DNA of 64,000 bases from Subdoligranulum variabile (GCA_004552305.1 SFOX01000007.1:8611-72610), one strand, 5' to 3'. Numbered from the stretch's first letter, positions 44,501 through 52,811 are shown. Program-made: numbers and translations. The notes: generated by a model from the letters alone, not told the origin.

Positions 44501-44787
44501 AGATGGCAGAAAACGGAAAGCTTGCCGTTGACAAGGTCAGCGAAGCCCCGGAAAACTGGTACAATCTGATTTTTATGGACATCCAGATGCCGATTATGAG
44601 CGGGTACGAAGCTACGGCAGCAATTCGCGCCCTTCCCGGCAGCCGGGGCAAGGTGCCGATCATCGCCATGACCGCCAATGCCTTTGCTGAGGATGTGCAG
44701 CTGGCAAAAAACACCGGTATGAACGAGCATATCGCCAAGCCGTTGGAGCTTGCCAAGCTCTTTGACGTGCTGAAGCAGTGGCTGTGA
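41587..44787 (+). CDS. Hybrid sensor histidine kinase with two receiver domains
   Basis: 1066 residues. PAS-like sensory modules come first (about 60-260, with YRWFRTSAEIV and IAGIISNID; a further one to about 530). HisKA follows (near 555, FLSNMSHDIRTPMNAIIG, His phosphoacceptor), then HATPase (LFVNLMGNAIKYTPDGG near 680 and GTGLGMAI), receiver 1 (about 800-920, VVDDDK and ILDWKMPG) and receiver 2 (about 940-1060, VEDNELN and IFMDIQMP). No membrane segment, so cytoplasmic sensing. Start chosen at 41587 after GAGGAAAAG; an in-frame ATG about 10 codons earlier is possible. No output protein adjacent. Confidence 0.93.
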   Translation: METNTNFKNCYEDGIHSSDMAKLGNGAFQVMQKTIQYNGGVGTMSGYFDADLSILSVSDLLLHNLGYSYTSLMQQTNGSLKNLFYGENVSFLENERFRQIQGEGEGQILTADGSPVYVRLYKENAADTDGTPLWVMSVHMDWELENLALVSQSIGSALWYFDCDENGEIARVNWSHAFRLLLGYHDVLDFPNRLDSWVRLLHPEDQERVLALLHKALADRTNQTKYTVEYRLKMPNNQYRWFRTSAEIVRRLNGTAHRIAGIISNIDAEKRSLMQAQRAAAFHRAFTNANLCEYYVNLDKNTFDTFKVEPSLMTAFEQSETWDELVRFFVDNYVVEQDKKAVIEFYNRAYIAKKLKGLESELCQECRIVLNGEERWVRNVVMRGEMEDSEYAMIFLRDITEAKAETARRTQMASDNASLEQLIQSVVRLVKNDSYVLYNINERTAYKPSGAFHELCASVLEKYKTLAPLEAMGVLLTPENILKNLTLKDDIYKFEYCSLDENIYKIASFIPLEWDGAKPVKVLWTCMDITQEKKVEIESRRALKEAYRAAENANRAKTEFLSNMSHDIRTPMNAIIGLTAIAGANIENTEKLTECLGKITKSSRHLLGLINEVLDMARIESGKMALAEEDFSLPELVDNLLTLTKPAIDEHRHNLEVQIDHIEHEAVCGDSLRIQQLFVNLMGNAIKYTPDGGDITFSIKEKPNGFSELGCYEFSISDNGIGMTPEFQKIMFDPFSRADDHRTTKVQGTGLGMAITKNIVDMMNGSIAVKSAPNQGTTITVTIYLKLQESERGQEKELMDLPVLVVDDDKICCESTVATLKDIGIAGEWVLTGKEAVARCSARHEANRDYFAVILDWKMPGMDGIETARRIRAQVGDEVPIIILTSFEFSEIEEEARKAGVNAFIAKPLFRSRLTATLRKFTSGKKEDNAETYLEAFAKADYTGKRILLVEDNELNREIASEILGMTGVTVEMAENGKLAVDKVSEAPENWYNLIFMDIQMPIMSGYEATAAIRALPGSRGKVPIIAMTANAFAEDVQLAKNTGMNEHIAKPLELAKLFDVLKQWL

Positions 44788-44845
44788 TTTTGGGCAATAC
44801 CGCGCCGGCGCTTGACCTTCTTTGCATAACAGCATATATCCTCCG

Positions 44846-44877
44846 AAAAAGGGACCGCTTCGGCAGTCCCTTTTCTT
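44846..44877 (+). terminator. Terminator after the hybrid kinase
   Basis: AAAAGGGAC (44847-44855) with GTCCCTTTT (44866-44874), followed by CTTTGG. Confidence 0.75.
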
Positions 44878-44971
44878 TGGCAAATTTTCACAGGTTGCAC
44901 AATTTTTTGCCCCGATTTTTGCCGTGCCACACAGCAGATTTCCAAAAATGAATAAAAAATGAACTTTCCCC

Positions 44972-45000
44972 TTGACCAGACACCGTTCCTGTGGTATCGT
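44972..45000 (+). promoter_or_regulatory. Promoter of the amt-P-II fusion gene
   Basis: TTGACC (44972-44977), 17-bp spacer, extended -10 TGG-TATCGT (44995-45000); leader of about 90 nt. The 309-bp gap before this gene otherwise holds only the two hairpins listed. Confidence 0.7.
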
Positions 45001-45020
45001 ATACCCAACGAAAGAACGGC

Positions 45021-45060
45021 AAAGGCGCCGGGCAGAGGATTCCTGCCCGGTGCCTTTTTT
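45021..45060 (+). terminator. Leader terminator (attenuator) upstream of amt
   Basis: AAAGGC plus CCGGGCAG (45021-45035) pair with CTGCCCGG plus GCCTTT, with a 7-nt loop, then T6, between promoter and ribosome site. Expression of the transporter would need read-through. Regulator unknown. Confidence 0.75.
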
Positions 45061-45096
45061 GTTTCTTTTCAAACACAGGAAAGAGGGGTTCATACT

Positions 45097-46812
45097 ATGT
45101 ACAATTCAGCAGATGTAACATGGACACTGGTTGCAGCATTTCTAGTGTTCTTTATGCAGGCGGGCTTTGCCTTGTGCGAGGCAGGCTTGACCCGTGCCAA
45201 AAATACCGGCAATATTCTGATGAAGAATATGATGGATTTTTGTATCGGTACACCCTGCTACTGGCTGGTGGGCTTCGGTGTGATGTTCGCCGGCTCCGGC
45301 GCACTCATCGGCGGGTTTGACCCGTTCATCCGCGGCAGCTATGACTTCGGCACCCTGCCGGTCTGGGTCTACGCGGTGTTTCAGACGGTGTTCTGCGCAA
45401 CAGCCGCCACCATTGTTTCCGGCTCCATGGCAGAGCGCACAAAGTTCAGTGCCTACTGCTGCTACTCCGCCGCCATCAGCCTGATTGTCTACCCAATCTC
45501 CGGTCACTGGATCTGGGGCGGCGGTTGGCTGGCACAACTGGGCTTCCATGACTTTGCAGGCTCCACGGCGGTTCATTTTGTCGGCGGTGTCACGGCTTGT
45601 CTGGGCGCATGGATGCTCGGTCCGCGCATTGGCAAATACACCAAGGACGGCACCCCGCGCGCCATCCCCGGTCACAACCTGACCGCCATGGCACTGGGCG
45701 TTTTCATCCTGTGGTTCTGCTGGTTTGGCTTCAACGGCGGTTCTACCGTCAGTATGACCGGCGATGATACGATGATTTCTGCCGGTCTTATCTGCTTCAA
45801 CACCAACCTTGCCGCCGCACTGGCCACTGTTGCGGCGCTGATCGTTTCCTGGGTGCGCTACGGCAAGCCCGATGTTTCCCTGACCTTCAACGGCGCACTG
45901 GCAGGTCTTGTGGCAATTACCGCAGGCTGTGATGTGGTGGACCCGTTCGGCGCAGCCATCATCGGCATTGTGGCCGGTGTACTTTGCATCTTCTCGGTAG
46001 AATTCTTTGATAAGATTGCCAAGATCGACGACCCTGTCGGCGCGGTTTCCGTTCACTGTGCAAACGGCTGCTGGGGCACCTTGGCTGTCGGGCTTTTCGC
46101 CACCGATGGCGGTCTTTTTTACGGCGGCGGGTTTGCCAAGTTCGGCGTTCAGCTGCTGGGCGTTGTCAGCGTGGCTGCGTGGGTTTTGATTTCCATGTAC
46201 ATCATCTTCTCAATCATCCAAAAGACGATCGGGCTGCGTGTTTCCGAAAAGGAGGAGCTGGACGGTCTGGACATCCATGAGCATGGTCTTGCCAGCGCCT
46301 ACGCCGGTTTTGCCATCAGCGACCCGACCTACGCCGAGCTGGACGTCAACGAAAACACCGATCTCGGTGAGGATGACATCACCAAGGCATCCCCCGCCAA
46401 GGTAGCGGCAGCCGTAAAGGTTGTGCAGGAAGCACCGCTGCCCGCCGCGCTGGATTCCAAGATGCACAAGGTTTCCATCATCGTACAGCTTGCCAAATTT
46501 GAAGCGCTGAAGAAGGCGCTGAACAACATTGGCGTGACCGGTATGACGGTGACCCAGGTTATGGGCTGTGGTCTGCAGAAGGGCAGCGGCGAAAAGTACC
46601 GCGGCGCCGAGGTGGACGCCACCCTGCTGCCGAAGGTCAAGGTCGAGGTTGTGGTAAGCAAGATTCCCGTTGAAAAAATCATCGACACAGCGACCAAAGC
46701 ACTGTACACCGGACACATCGGCGACGGCAAGATCTTTGTCTACAATGTGGCAAAGGTCGTCAAGGTTCGCACCGGTGAGCAGGACTACAATGCCCTGCAG
46801 GATGTGGAATAA
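45097..46812 (+). CDS. amt: Ammonium transporter fused to a C-terminal P-II regulatory domain
   Basis: 571 residues. Amt channel domain (about 1-400, eleven helices) with GGSTVSMTGDD, the conserved HFVGGVTACLGA (pore His) and NGCWGTLAVGLF segments. A linker of about 50 residues leads to a GlnK/P-II domain (about 455-571) starting HKVSIIVQLAKFEALKKAL. Its T-loop reads GSGEKYRGAEVDATLLP. The Tyr uridylylated in enteric P-II proteins (YRGAEY) is Val here, so classical modification is unlikely. P-II normally plugs Amt as a separate trimer; fusion would fix the stoichiometry. Start after AAGAGGGG. Confidence 0.95.
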   Translation: MYNSADVTWTLVAAFLVFFMQAGFALCEAGLTRAKNTGNILMKNMMDFCIGTPCYWLVGFGVMFAGSGALIGGFDPFIRGSYDFGTLPVWVYAVFQTVFCATAATIVSGSMAERTKFSAYCCYSAAISLIVYPISGHWIWGGGWLAQLGFHDFAGSTAVHFVGGVTACLGAWMLGPRIGKYTKDGTPRAIPGHNLTAMALGVFILWFCWFGFNGGSTVSMTGDDTMISAGLICFNTNLAAALATVAALIVSWVRYGKPDVSLTFNGALAGLVAITAGCDVVDPFGAAIIGIVAGVLCIFSVEFFDKIAKIDDPVGAVSVHCANGCWGTLAVGLFATDGGLFYGGGFAKFGVQLLGVVSVAAWVLISMYIIFSIIQKTIGLRVSEKEELDGLDIHEHGLASAYAGFAISDPTYAELDVNENTDLGEDDITKASPAKVAAAVKVVQEAPLPAALDSKMHKVSIIVQLAKFEALKKALNNIGVTGMTVTQVMGCGLQKGSGEKYRGAEVDATLLPKVKVEVVVSKIPVEKIIDTATKALYTGHIGDGKIFVYNVAKVVKVRTGEQDYNALQDVE

Positions 46813-46844
46813 TTTCGCGTTGATCGTATATAAAGGTTCGTGAG

Positions 46845-46890
46845 CCGCCCTCTCCGCAGTGGGATACGGAGAGGGCGGTGTTTTGTGTTT
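46845..46890 (+). terminator. Terminator after amt
   Basis: A 12-bp perfect stem, 46845-46856 with 46867-46878 (CCGCCCTCTCCG), then TGTTTTGTGTTTT. Confidence 0.9.
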
Positions 46891-46946
46891 TGGCAGTTCC
46901 TGCAAAAAGCCGCTCCAAAGTTTGTTATAGGTTATGCGTTTAACCC

Positions 46947-46975
46947 TTGAGAAACCTGTGTCTGTGTTATACTAT
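46947..46975 (+). promoter_or_regulatory. Promoter before the LacI fragment
   Basis: TTGAGA (46947-46952), 17-bp spacer, TACTAT (46970-46975). It now drives the mosaic of gene fragments. Confidence 0.55.
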
Positions 46976-47007
46976 GGAATCAGCACAAACAGGAAAGAGG
47001 TATCTCC

Positions 47008-47109
47008 ATGGAACAAAACCGGGTTCGTATCGCGGATATTGCGGACGCTCTGGGGCTTAGCACGGCAACCGTTTCCAACGTGATCCACGGCAAGACGCAG
47101 AAAATTTCC
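47008..47109 (+). pseudogene. LacI-family regulator, N-terminal HTH only
   Basis: 34 codons with a good ribosome site (AAAGAGG) and the classic LacI HTH VRIADIADALGLSTATVSNV, cut after KTQKIS. The sugar-binding domain is missing. The frame runs on into a MATE fragment as a 170-codon open frame, which has no meaning as one protein. Confidence 0.85.
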
Positions 47110-47466
47110 GCTTCCTCTGATTGCCCAATTCACCGGTGCGGACAACGAGCGGGAGGCTTGATGCGCCTGAACGTCAGCCTGATTTGCGGAGCGTTGCTGT
47201 CAGCACTGTTTTTGCTGGCTGTCGGGGGCTTTCCCGAGCAGATTCTGGGGCTTTACAGCGACGATGGTCGTATTCTGCAAGCGGACGCCGCGTATTTTCA
47301 AATCGTGGCGTTTGCCTATCTTCCGATGGCGCTCAGCACGGTTTTGTCCGCGTGGCTGCGCTGCAAGGACCACGCCGCCATCCCTTTTTTGGCAAGCCTT
47401 GGCGCGGTAGCTGCCAACACCGGGCTGACCTCTCTGCTGATATTCGGCAAGATGGGGTTTGTATGG
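47110..47466 (+). pseudogene. Internal/C-terminal fragment of a MATE transporter, frameshifted
   Basis: In one frame AQFTGADNEREA (47123-47158), then a one-base shift, then LMRLNVSLICGALLSALFLL through LLIFGKMGF in the frame of the LacI stub. These are adjacent pieces of one MATE protein. It ends where the MarR start begins. The missing N-terminal part of a similar protein is found after MarR. Confidence 0.8.
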
Positions 47467-47876
47467 ATAGCGAACTCAATCTGCGGCTGCTGGGTATGCT
47501 GGTGCAAAGCTCGTATCTGATGCAAACGCGGAAAAAATACCGCGGGCAGGGGCGGCTGTTGATTTTGCTGCATTTGTACGGTTCCCTGACCCAGCGGGAG
47601 CTGATTGAATTGACCGGGCGGCGCTCTGCCACACTCAGCGAACAGCTGGACGGCATGGAAAAGTCCGGGCTGATCCTGCGCAGCAAAAACGCACAGGACA
47701 AGCGCAATATCGACGTCACCCTGACCGAGCAGGGGCAGGCGCTTTACAATGTGGTGGACACCTTTTTTGTATCCCACATTCCCGACACTGCGCAAATCAC
47801 GGCTATGGGCGACAAAGCCATCAACGCGCTGACACTGGCTTTTCCTGTGCAGATAAGCACCATACCACAGGTCTGA
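47463..47876 (+). pseudogene. MarR-family regulator truncated and fused to a MATE N-terminal fragment
   Basis: 137 codons. Residues 1-93 or so are a MarR winged-helix protein (GQGRLLILLHLYGSLTQREL and LTGRRSATLSEQLDGMEKSG). After LTEQGQA the frame continues directly into MATE residues (LYNVVDTFFVSHIP and INALTLAFPVQ, 47743-47853). The MarR dimerisation C-terminus is lost. The DNA-binding part could still be made, but no ribosome site of quality is seen before ATG 47463. Confidence 0.75.
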
Positions 47877-47970
47877 CTACAATGTTCCAGGTGACCCATG
47901 CACAAAGCCAGAAGAATGATTTAATACACCACCACAGGAACCACAGGCAGCAGAATAAAATATAGAACAT
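47821..47970 (-). CDS. Small Trp/Phe-rich hydrophobic peptide
   Basis: 49 residues, strongly hydrophobic with five or more Trp (CLWFLWWCIKSFFWLCAW), start after AAAGGATGG. Its 3' half is antisense to the MATE fragment of the previous entry. Could be a real small membrane protein or a remnant; no family recognised. Confidence 0.4.
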   Translation of the reverse strand: MFYILFCCLWFLWWCIKSFFWLCAWVTWNIVVRPVVWCLSAQEKPVSAR

Positions 47971-48007
47971 GGTTTCACCATCCTTTCTCTCAGCGTGGTA
48001 GGGTAAA

Positions 48008-48316
48008 TCAGAAAATCTGTATGCAGGTGTAGTCGTACAGATAGTCGGCGGTAAAGCCGCGGATGCCCACTTCCTCAAACGCCTTGCAGGCAGCGACAAA
48101 GCTGGCGTAATCGGTGGGCAACGGGATATTGTATTCCTCAAACAGGTCGCGGTTGACCACAAAGCCGTGGACATCGGGGCAAACGGGCAGCCAGTTTACG
48201 CTGCCGTCCTCATTTTTAAAGCTGTTGAGATAGGTATTGTAGATAGCACCCGCCTCGTTGGTGGTGGCATGGTTCATAAGGCTGTCCTTCAAAGGGGCAG
48301 CATCGTGCAGGGAGAA
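48008..48316 (-). pseudogene. Internal fragment of an extracellular sugar-binding protein
   Basis: About 100 codons without signal peptide or C-terminus. Contains WLPVCPDVHGFVVNRDLFEEY and FVAACKAFEEVGIRGFTADY, typical of family 1 ABC-transporter solute-binding proteins. The homology starts upstream of the first ATG (48292) and stops at 48008. Both ends are lost; no transporter genes accompany it. Confidence 0.8.
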
Positions 48317-48339
48317 ACGGCAGCAGGTAACAATGTCCG

Positions 48340-48495
48340 GCAGCCCCCCTCATCCGTCACCTTCGGTGACAGCTTCCCCCATAGGGGGAAGCCTTTCGGG
48401 CGGATTACCCGGTATTTTCCCGTTGCCGTCATGTCGCGGGCGGGGCATACCCCGCCCCTACCGCAGAAGCCTTCCCCTTGGGGAAAGCCTCCGAT
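48340..48495. repeat. Composite palindromic intergenic repeats
   Basis: Several short hairpins in a row: GTCACC-TTC-GGTGAC (48355-48370), CTTCCCCC-ATA-GGGGGAAG (48371-48391), GGGCGGGGCATACCCCGCCC (about 48441-48460), and CTTCCCCTTGGGGAAAG (about 48472-48488). This looks like a dispersed non-coding repeat family of gut Firmicutes; copy number cannot be judged here. Confidence 0.65.
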
Positions 48496-48500
48496 GCGAT

Positions 48501-49700
48501 TTACCTCTCGCGGTATTCCATGGGGGTTAGCCCGGTTACTTCCTGAAAGACGCGGCTGAAATAGTTGCGTGTGCTGAAAGAAAGTGCTGCGGCAATGTCC
48601 TGTACAGTCTGATCGGTGCTTTTCAGCAGGACTTTCGCGCGCTCTATTTTGGCAAATTTAGCATAGTCATTGACAGAAAGCCCCGTTTCCTCCTTAAATT
48701 TATGGGTCAGGTAGTATTCGGTATAGCCCACCAGTTTCGCCAGGTCGGCGGCGCGTATTTTTTCTTCCAAATGCATTTCAATGTAATCCACACACATTTG
48801 CACCTGCTGGCTGAGGTTGGGGTTGGTTCTGCACTTGTGAACCCGCTGAATAAAATCATCGTACATCATCAGTGCCAGCGGATCTAGGTCATCCGTGGTC
48901 TTGGCATTCTCGGCAGACTGTATGTAGCTGTCCCCCAGCGCGTAGGCTTCCTCGGGCGAAAGCCCACCCTCAATGGCTGCGCGGCACACCAGCGAGGTAA
49001 ACACGATAATGCTGGTCTTGCCTTGGCGCAAAGCGTCATCGCTGCGCACGGGTACGCCCGCACTGATGCCCATGCTGACGGAAAGCGCCTGTTTGTAGTT
49101 CAAGTCCCCCGTGCGCACCATCTGCAAAAGTCCCTGCTCTGCCATCCAGACCTTGTGGCGGTCATGCGCGGGTTTTTGCGGGGCATCAGTGGGCATTGTC
49201 AGTGCGTCGCTGTTGATATCGCCCAGCGTAAGATGCTCACCGCACAGGCAGTAGTGCAGCATCAGGGTGTAGCGGTTCAAAATCGTGCATTGCAGCACGG
49301 GGACGCTTTTCAGCGCCTCGTACAGCTGCATCGTCCACGCGACGCTGACCTCCAGCCGGCTGTAGTATTGCAGCCCGTGTTCAATGCCGCGCAGGGAAAC
49401 ATCCTGATAAAATACCGGTCCGATGACCCATGCACGTTTTAACGTGTCGCCGTCTTTTTCAAACGCCGCCGCCCATGTCATACCCAAGGCTGTGCCGAGC
49501 GTGACGGGCTTTGTGTGCCGCCTGCCGTAGTCCAGCATTTTTTGGCGGCAGCCGAACAAATCAAACGCACCGGAAAGAAACCCCGCATCCGGGCAGTTGC
49601 TTTGCAGCAGCTTGCCGTCGGCGTCATAGCACCATGTGTAAATATCGCCGCCGCACCGGATCATCTCCGAAAACAGCGTCATATTTTGAGAAACGTCCAT
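48501..49700 (-). CDS. AraC-family regulator with a long N-terminal sensor domain
   Basis: 399 residues. The N-terminal 290 are not a cupin; they include GGDIYTWCYDADGKLLQSNC and a second helical region, possibly a PAS/PocR-like ligand sensor. The C-terminal AraC pair of HTHs spans about 300-399 (RAADLAKLVGYTEYYLTHKF and LTPMEYRER). Start ATG 49700 after GGAGG. Convergent-adjacent to the GH1 gene, likely regulator of the beta-glycoside locus. Confidence 0.88.
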   Translation of the reverse strand: MDVSQNMTLFSEMIRCGGDIYTWCYDADGKLLQSNCPDAGFLSGAFDLFGCRQKMLDYGRRHTKPVTLGTALGMTWAAAFEKDGDTLKRAWVIGPVFYQDVSLRGIEHGLQYYSRLEVSVAWTMQLYEALKSVPVLQCTILNRYTLMLHYCLCGEHLTLGDINSDALTMPTDAPQKPAHDRHKVWMAEQGLLQMVRTGDLNYKQALSVSMGISAGVPVRSDDALRQGKTSIIVFTSLVCRAAIEGGLSPEEAYALGDSYIQSAENAKTTDDLDPLALMMYDDFIQRVHKCRTNPNLSQQVQMCVDYIEMHLEEKIRAADLAKLVGYTEYYLTHKFKEETGLSVNDYAKFAKIERAKVLLKSTDQTVQDIAAALSFSTRNYFSRVFQEVTGLTPMEYRER

Positions 49701-49735
49701 TTCGCCACCTCCGTTTTTTAACAGCATACCACAAA

Positions 49736-49762
49736 AAGGGGCTGCCGTACAGACAGCCCCTT
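49736..49762 (-). terminator. Terminator after GH1
   Basis: AAGGGGCTG (49736-49744) with CAGCCCCTT (49754-49762), followed on the minus strand by TTTTTGTGG. Confidence 0.85.
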
Positions 49763-49768
49763 CATTAT

Positions 49769-51070
49769 TTATGCGTTGGTATAGCTGCCCAGCACGGCAA
49801 GGCTGGGCTTGGCGGTGCGCTGCATCGTTTCACGGTTTACAGCAACCAAGCCAAAATTCATAGCGTAGCCCTTCTGCCACTCAAAGTTATCCATCAAACT
49901 CCAATGGAAGTAGCCCTTGACCGGGATGCCGTCGGCAATGCAGTTTTGCACGCCCGCCAACGCCGTTTCAATAAACGCCACACGGCGGGTATCGTCGGCG
50001 GTGGCGATGCCGTTTTCAGTCACGATCAAGTCGCCCTTAAAGTCGGCAGCCACCTTGCGGATAACGTTTTCCAACGCCTGCGGGTAAAATTCGTAGTCCA
50101 TCTGGGTCAGTTCCGCACCCTGCGGGGCGGGCAACTGCCCCTGCGCACCGTACAGCGTACGGGTGTAGTTCTGCACGCCGAGGAAATCGTCCTCTTTTAT
50201 ATAGGGTAGATAGTGGGTGAATTCTTCCTCCCACGCGGCGGCGGCAAAGGCTTCGCCGCCCGGCTGGGCTTGCAGGTCGTGCAGCGAAAGCGTCAGCCCG
50301 ACCTTGACTTGGGGGCAGATTTCCTTAATAGCTTCCCGCGCGGCAGCGTGGGCGCGCAGAACCAGCAGATCCCCCTCCGGCGTGCGCTCACTGACAAAAA
50401 TTTTCGGCTGCGGCGTGCCGAACACAGCAGCGTTTTCGGCTGCGGCGTACTTCATATTCTCCATCATCTTCTGGAAGTTCATACCCACCTGCACGCTGCC
50501 CTCGGCAGATTTGCCCGCGCTGGCGGCAGCCTTGGCGGCCTGCTCTGCCATTAAGCGGAACCGCTTGGAGATTGCCGCCAGCTGCAAGCCCATGTTGGCC
50601 TCGTTGATGGTGCATACATAGGAAAGTTCGCCGCCCAGCTGCTGCATAACGTAGCTGACATAGCGCTTGAAATATTCAACGGTGGATTCCGCTTCCCAGC
50701 CGCCCTTAGCAATCAGCCACTTGGGGCTGGTGAAGTGCAGCAGCGTCACAACGGGTTCCACCCCGTGCGCCTTGCAGCAGGCAATGACCCTGCGGTAATG
50801 CTCAATTTCGGCGGGGTCAAACTTACCCTCCTCCGGTTCGATGCGCGCCCACTCGATGGAAAAGCGGTAGGCGTTCAGCCCGGCTTCCGCCAGAAGTTGA
50901 ATATCTTCTTCATATCGGTTATAGTGGTCACAGGCAATTCCGCTGGGTTCGGCAAAGCTGGTGTGGGGCAGCTGCTCCTGCGCCCAGTAGTCAGAATGGA
51001 TGTTGTTTCCCTCGACCTGATGGGCGGCAGTGGCGGCGCCAACAAAAAAACCTTTTTCAAATTTCTCCAT
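49769..51070 (-). CDS. GH1 beta-glucosidase / 6-phospho-beta-glucosidase family enzyme
   Basis: 433 residues, TIM barrel, no signal. Acid/base Glu in CTINEANM (near 165) and nucleophile Glu in LIVTENGIA (near 350); opening GAATAAHQVEG and closing WSLMDNFEW are typical. Retaining hydrolysis of beta-glycosides. Divergent from the GPH transporter, so imported, unphosphorylated glycosides are the likely substrates. Start after AAAGGAG. Confidence 0.95.
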   Translation of the reverse strand: MEKFEKGFFVGAATAAHQVEGNNIHSDYWAQEQLPHTSFAEPSGIACDHYNRYEEDIQLLAEAGLNAYRFSIEWARIEPEEGKFDPAEIEHYRRVIACCKAHGVEPVVTLLHFTSPKWLIAKGGWEAESTVEYFKRYVSYVMQQLGGELSYVCTINEANMGLQLAAISKRFRLMAEQAAKAAASAGKSAEGSVQVGMNFQKMMENMKYAAAENAAVFGTPQPKIFVSERTPEGDLLVLRAHAAAREAIKEICPQVKVGLTLSLHDLQAQPGGEAFAAAAWEEEFTHYLPYIKEDDFLGVQNYTRTLYGAQGQLPAPQGAELTQMDYEFYPQALENVIRKVAADFKGDLIVTENGIATADDTRRVAFIETALAGVQNCIADGIPVKGYFHWSLMDNFEWQKGYAMNFGLVAVNRETMQRTAKPSLAVLGSYTNA

Positions 51071-51249
51071 GGTTCTTCTCCTTTAATAAACTGTTTGCGG
51101 TCTTGTTTTCTGCTTGTATCATAACACAGGCTGCGCCGGTTGTATGTACAATAATTCGTGTTTTAGGGCAATATTTTTTGATTTTGTAATTTTTGCGTGA
51201 AATTTTACCCTTTTGTTTTGTTTTTTGCCCTTTCCTTTGCGGTTTGGTT

Positions 51250-51258
51250 TGGTATAGT
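51250..51258 (+). promoter_or_regulatory. Extended -10 element before the GPH transporter
   Basis: TGG-TATAGT (51250-51258) without a clear -35, 51 bases before the start codon. The 239-bp divergent region with GH1 is T-rich on this side. Confidence 0.4.
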
Positions 51259-51309
51259 GGTGTCAGTAAGAGATCCCCGTTGCGGTATTGCCTTAAGGAG
51301 GAAAAACAA

Positions 51310-52797
51310 ATGTTTAAAAAGAAACCCACTGCTTCCGAGGTGGACGGCGTACAATACCGTCGCGCCAAAACATGGCAAATCATCTGCTATGCCTGCAACG
51401 GTCTTGTCGGTATGAGCGTCTACTCCCTCATCGGTATGGCAAGCTATTCTGCCAGCATCGGCTACGGCATCACGACCGCTGCCGTCGGCATTATCCTGAC
51501 CTGCTCCCGTATTCTGGACGGCATCACCGACCCCCTGCTCGCCTTTGTGTATGACCGTGTCAACAGCAAGTTCGGCAAGCTGCGCGTTTTGCTGATTGCC
51601 GGCTATCTGATCGAGGCACTTGCCCTGTACGGAATGTTCACCGGCTTCTCGTCCAAAGGACTAGGGCTGCCGGTATTCACCTTGCTCTATGTTCTGTACA
51701 TCATCGGCTATACCATCACCAATATGACCGCACAGACCATCCCCGCTATTATGACCAATGACCCCCGCCAGCGCCCCACCATCGGTGTCTGGACAACTGC
51801 CTTCAACTATCTGGTGCCGATGGCCATGTCGATGATTTTCAACGTCGTTCTGCTGCCCAAATGCGGCGGCACCTACAACCAGGCTTTCCTGACCGCTGCC
51901 TGCAATATAACCCTGATTGCCGCGGGTATCGGCACCATTCTGGTCTGCCTGGGCGTTTCTGCCTACGATAAGCCGGAAACCTTTGTCGGCACCAAGAAGT
52001 CCGAGCCGCTGAAAATGTCCGACATTGTCGAAGTTCTCAAGCACAACAGACCCTTGCAGTGCTACATTGCCTCCAACGCTTCTGATAAGCTGGCGCAGCA
52101 GGTTGCCAGCCAGGCCATCATCGGCACGCTGTTCAACGGTATTTTGATCGGCAATATGGGTCTTGCCACCATTCTGACCGTCATCAGCATGGTTCCCTCC
52201 ATCTTCTTTGCGGCGTTCGGTGCCAAGTATGTCGGCAAGCACGGCAGCAAAAAGGGCATTGTCACCTGGACCTACGTCAGCATGACCATCACCGCCGTGT
52301 TGGTTCTGTTCTTTATCTTTGGCGACCCCACCCAGATCGGCGTTATGGGCAGCCCGTCCATGATCCTCTATGTGGTGCTGACCCTTTTGCAGAACGGCTC
52401 CAATATGTGCATCACCACCTCCAACACCTCTTACATGGCGGACGCCATCGACTACGAGCTGGATCGCAGCGGACGTTATATCCCCGCCGTTGTTTCCGGC
52501 ACCTACAGCTTGGTAGATAAGCTCATCACCTCCTTTGCCGCCGTCATCGCTACCGGCGCTGTGGCGCTGCTGGGCTACACCACCACGATGCCCCAGCCCA
52601 CCGACCCCTGCACGAGCGGGATTTTCTGGATGACGCTGGTCCTGAAGTTCGGTCTGCCGATCATCGGCTGGGTCATCACCTTGATTGCCATGCGCGAATG
52701 CCCGTTGACCAAGGAGGAAATGGTCAACGTCCAGAAGCGCATCGCCGAGAAAAAGGCTGCCGCGCAGTCCGAATTCTATAAAGAACAGCTTCAGTAA
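51310..52797 (+). CDS. GPH-family glycoside/sugar:cation symporter
   Basis: 495 residues, full-length twelve-helix MFS protein of the MelB/XynB type: SRILDGITDPLLAFVYDRVN (near 75) and GKLRVLLIAGYLIEA are the family's first-loop motifs. N-terminal cytosolic stretch MFKKKPTASEV and a charged C-terminal tail. Start after AAGGAGG. Followed by GH2 behind a hairpin, and divergent from GH1, so it probably imports beta-linked oligosaccharides or plant glycosides. Confidence 0.95.
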   Translation: MFKKKPTASEVDGVQYRRAKTWQIICYACNGLVGMSVYSLIGMASYSASIGYGITTAAVGIILTCSRILDGITDPLLAFVYDRVNSKFGKLRVLLIAGYLIEALALYGMFTGFSSKGLGLPVFTLLYVLYIIGYTITNMTAQTIPAIMTNDPRQRPTIGVWTTAFNYLVPMAMSMIFNVVLLPKCGGTYNQAFLTAACNITLIAAGIGTILVCLGVSAYDKPETFVGTKKSEPLKMSDIVEVLKHNRPLQCYIASNASDKLAQQVASQAIIGTLFNGILIGNMGLATILTVISMVPSIFFAAFGAKYVGKHGSKKGIVTWTYVSMTITAVLVLFFIFGDPTQIGVMGSPSMILYVVLTLLQNGSNMCITTSNTSYMADAIDYELDRSGRYIPAVVSGTYSLVDKLITSFAAVIATGAVALLGYTTTMPQPTDPCTSGIFWMTLVLKFGLPIIGWVITLIAMRECPLTKEEMVNVQKRIAEKKAAAQSEFYKEQLQ

Positions 52798-52811
52798 GCC
52801 CATCCCACAAA

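Noticed and set aside
45021..45060. ANTAR-type paired hairpins before amt
   Set aside because: Only one hairpin with a 7-nt loop is visible; the required first hairpin and hexaloop pattern are missing.
47008..47520. A single 170-residue LacI-MATE fusion protein
   Set aside because: The MATE part contains a frameshift relative to its own upstream residues and lacks most helices, so it is a chance in-frame join of debris.
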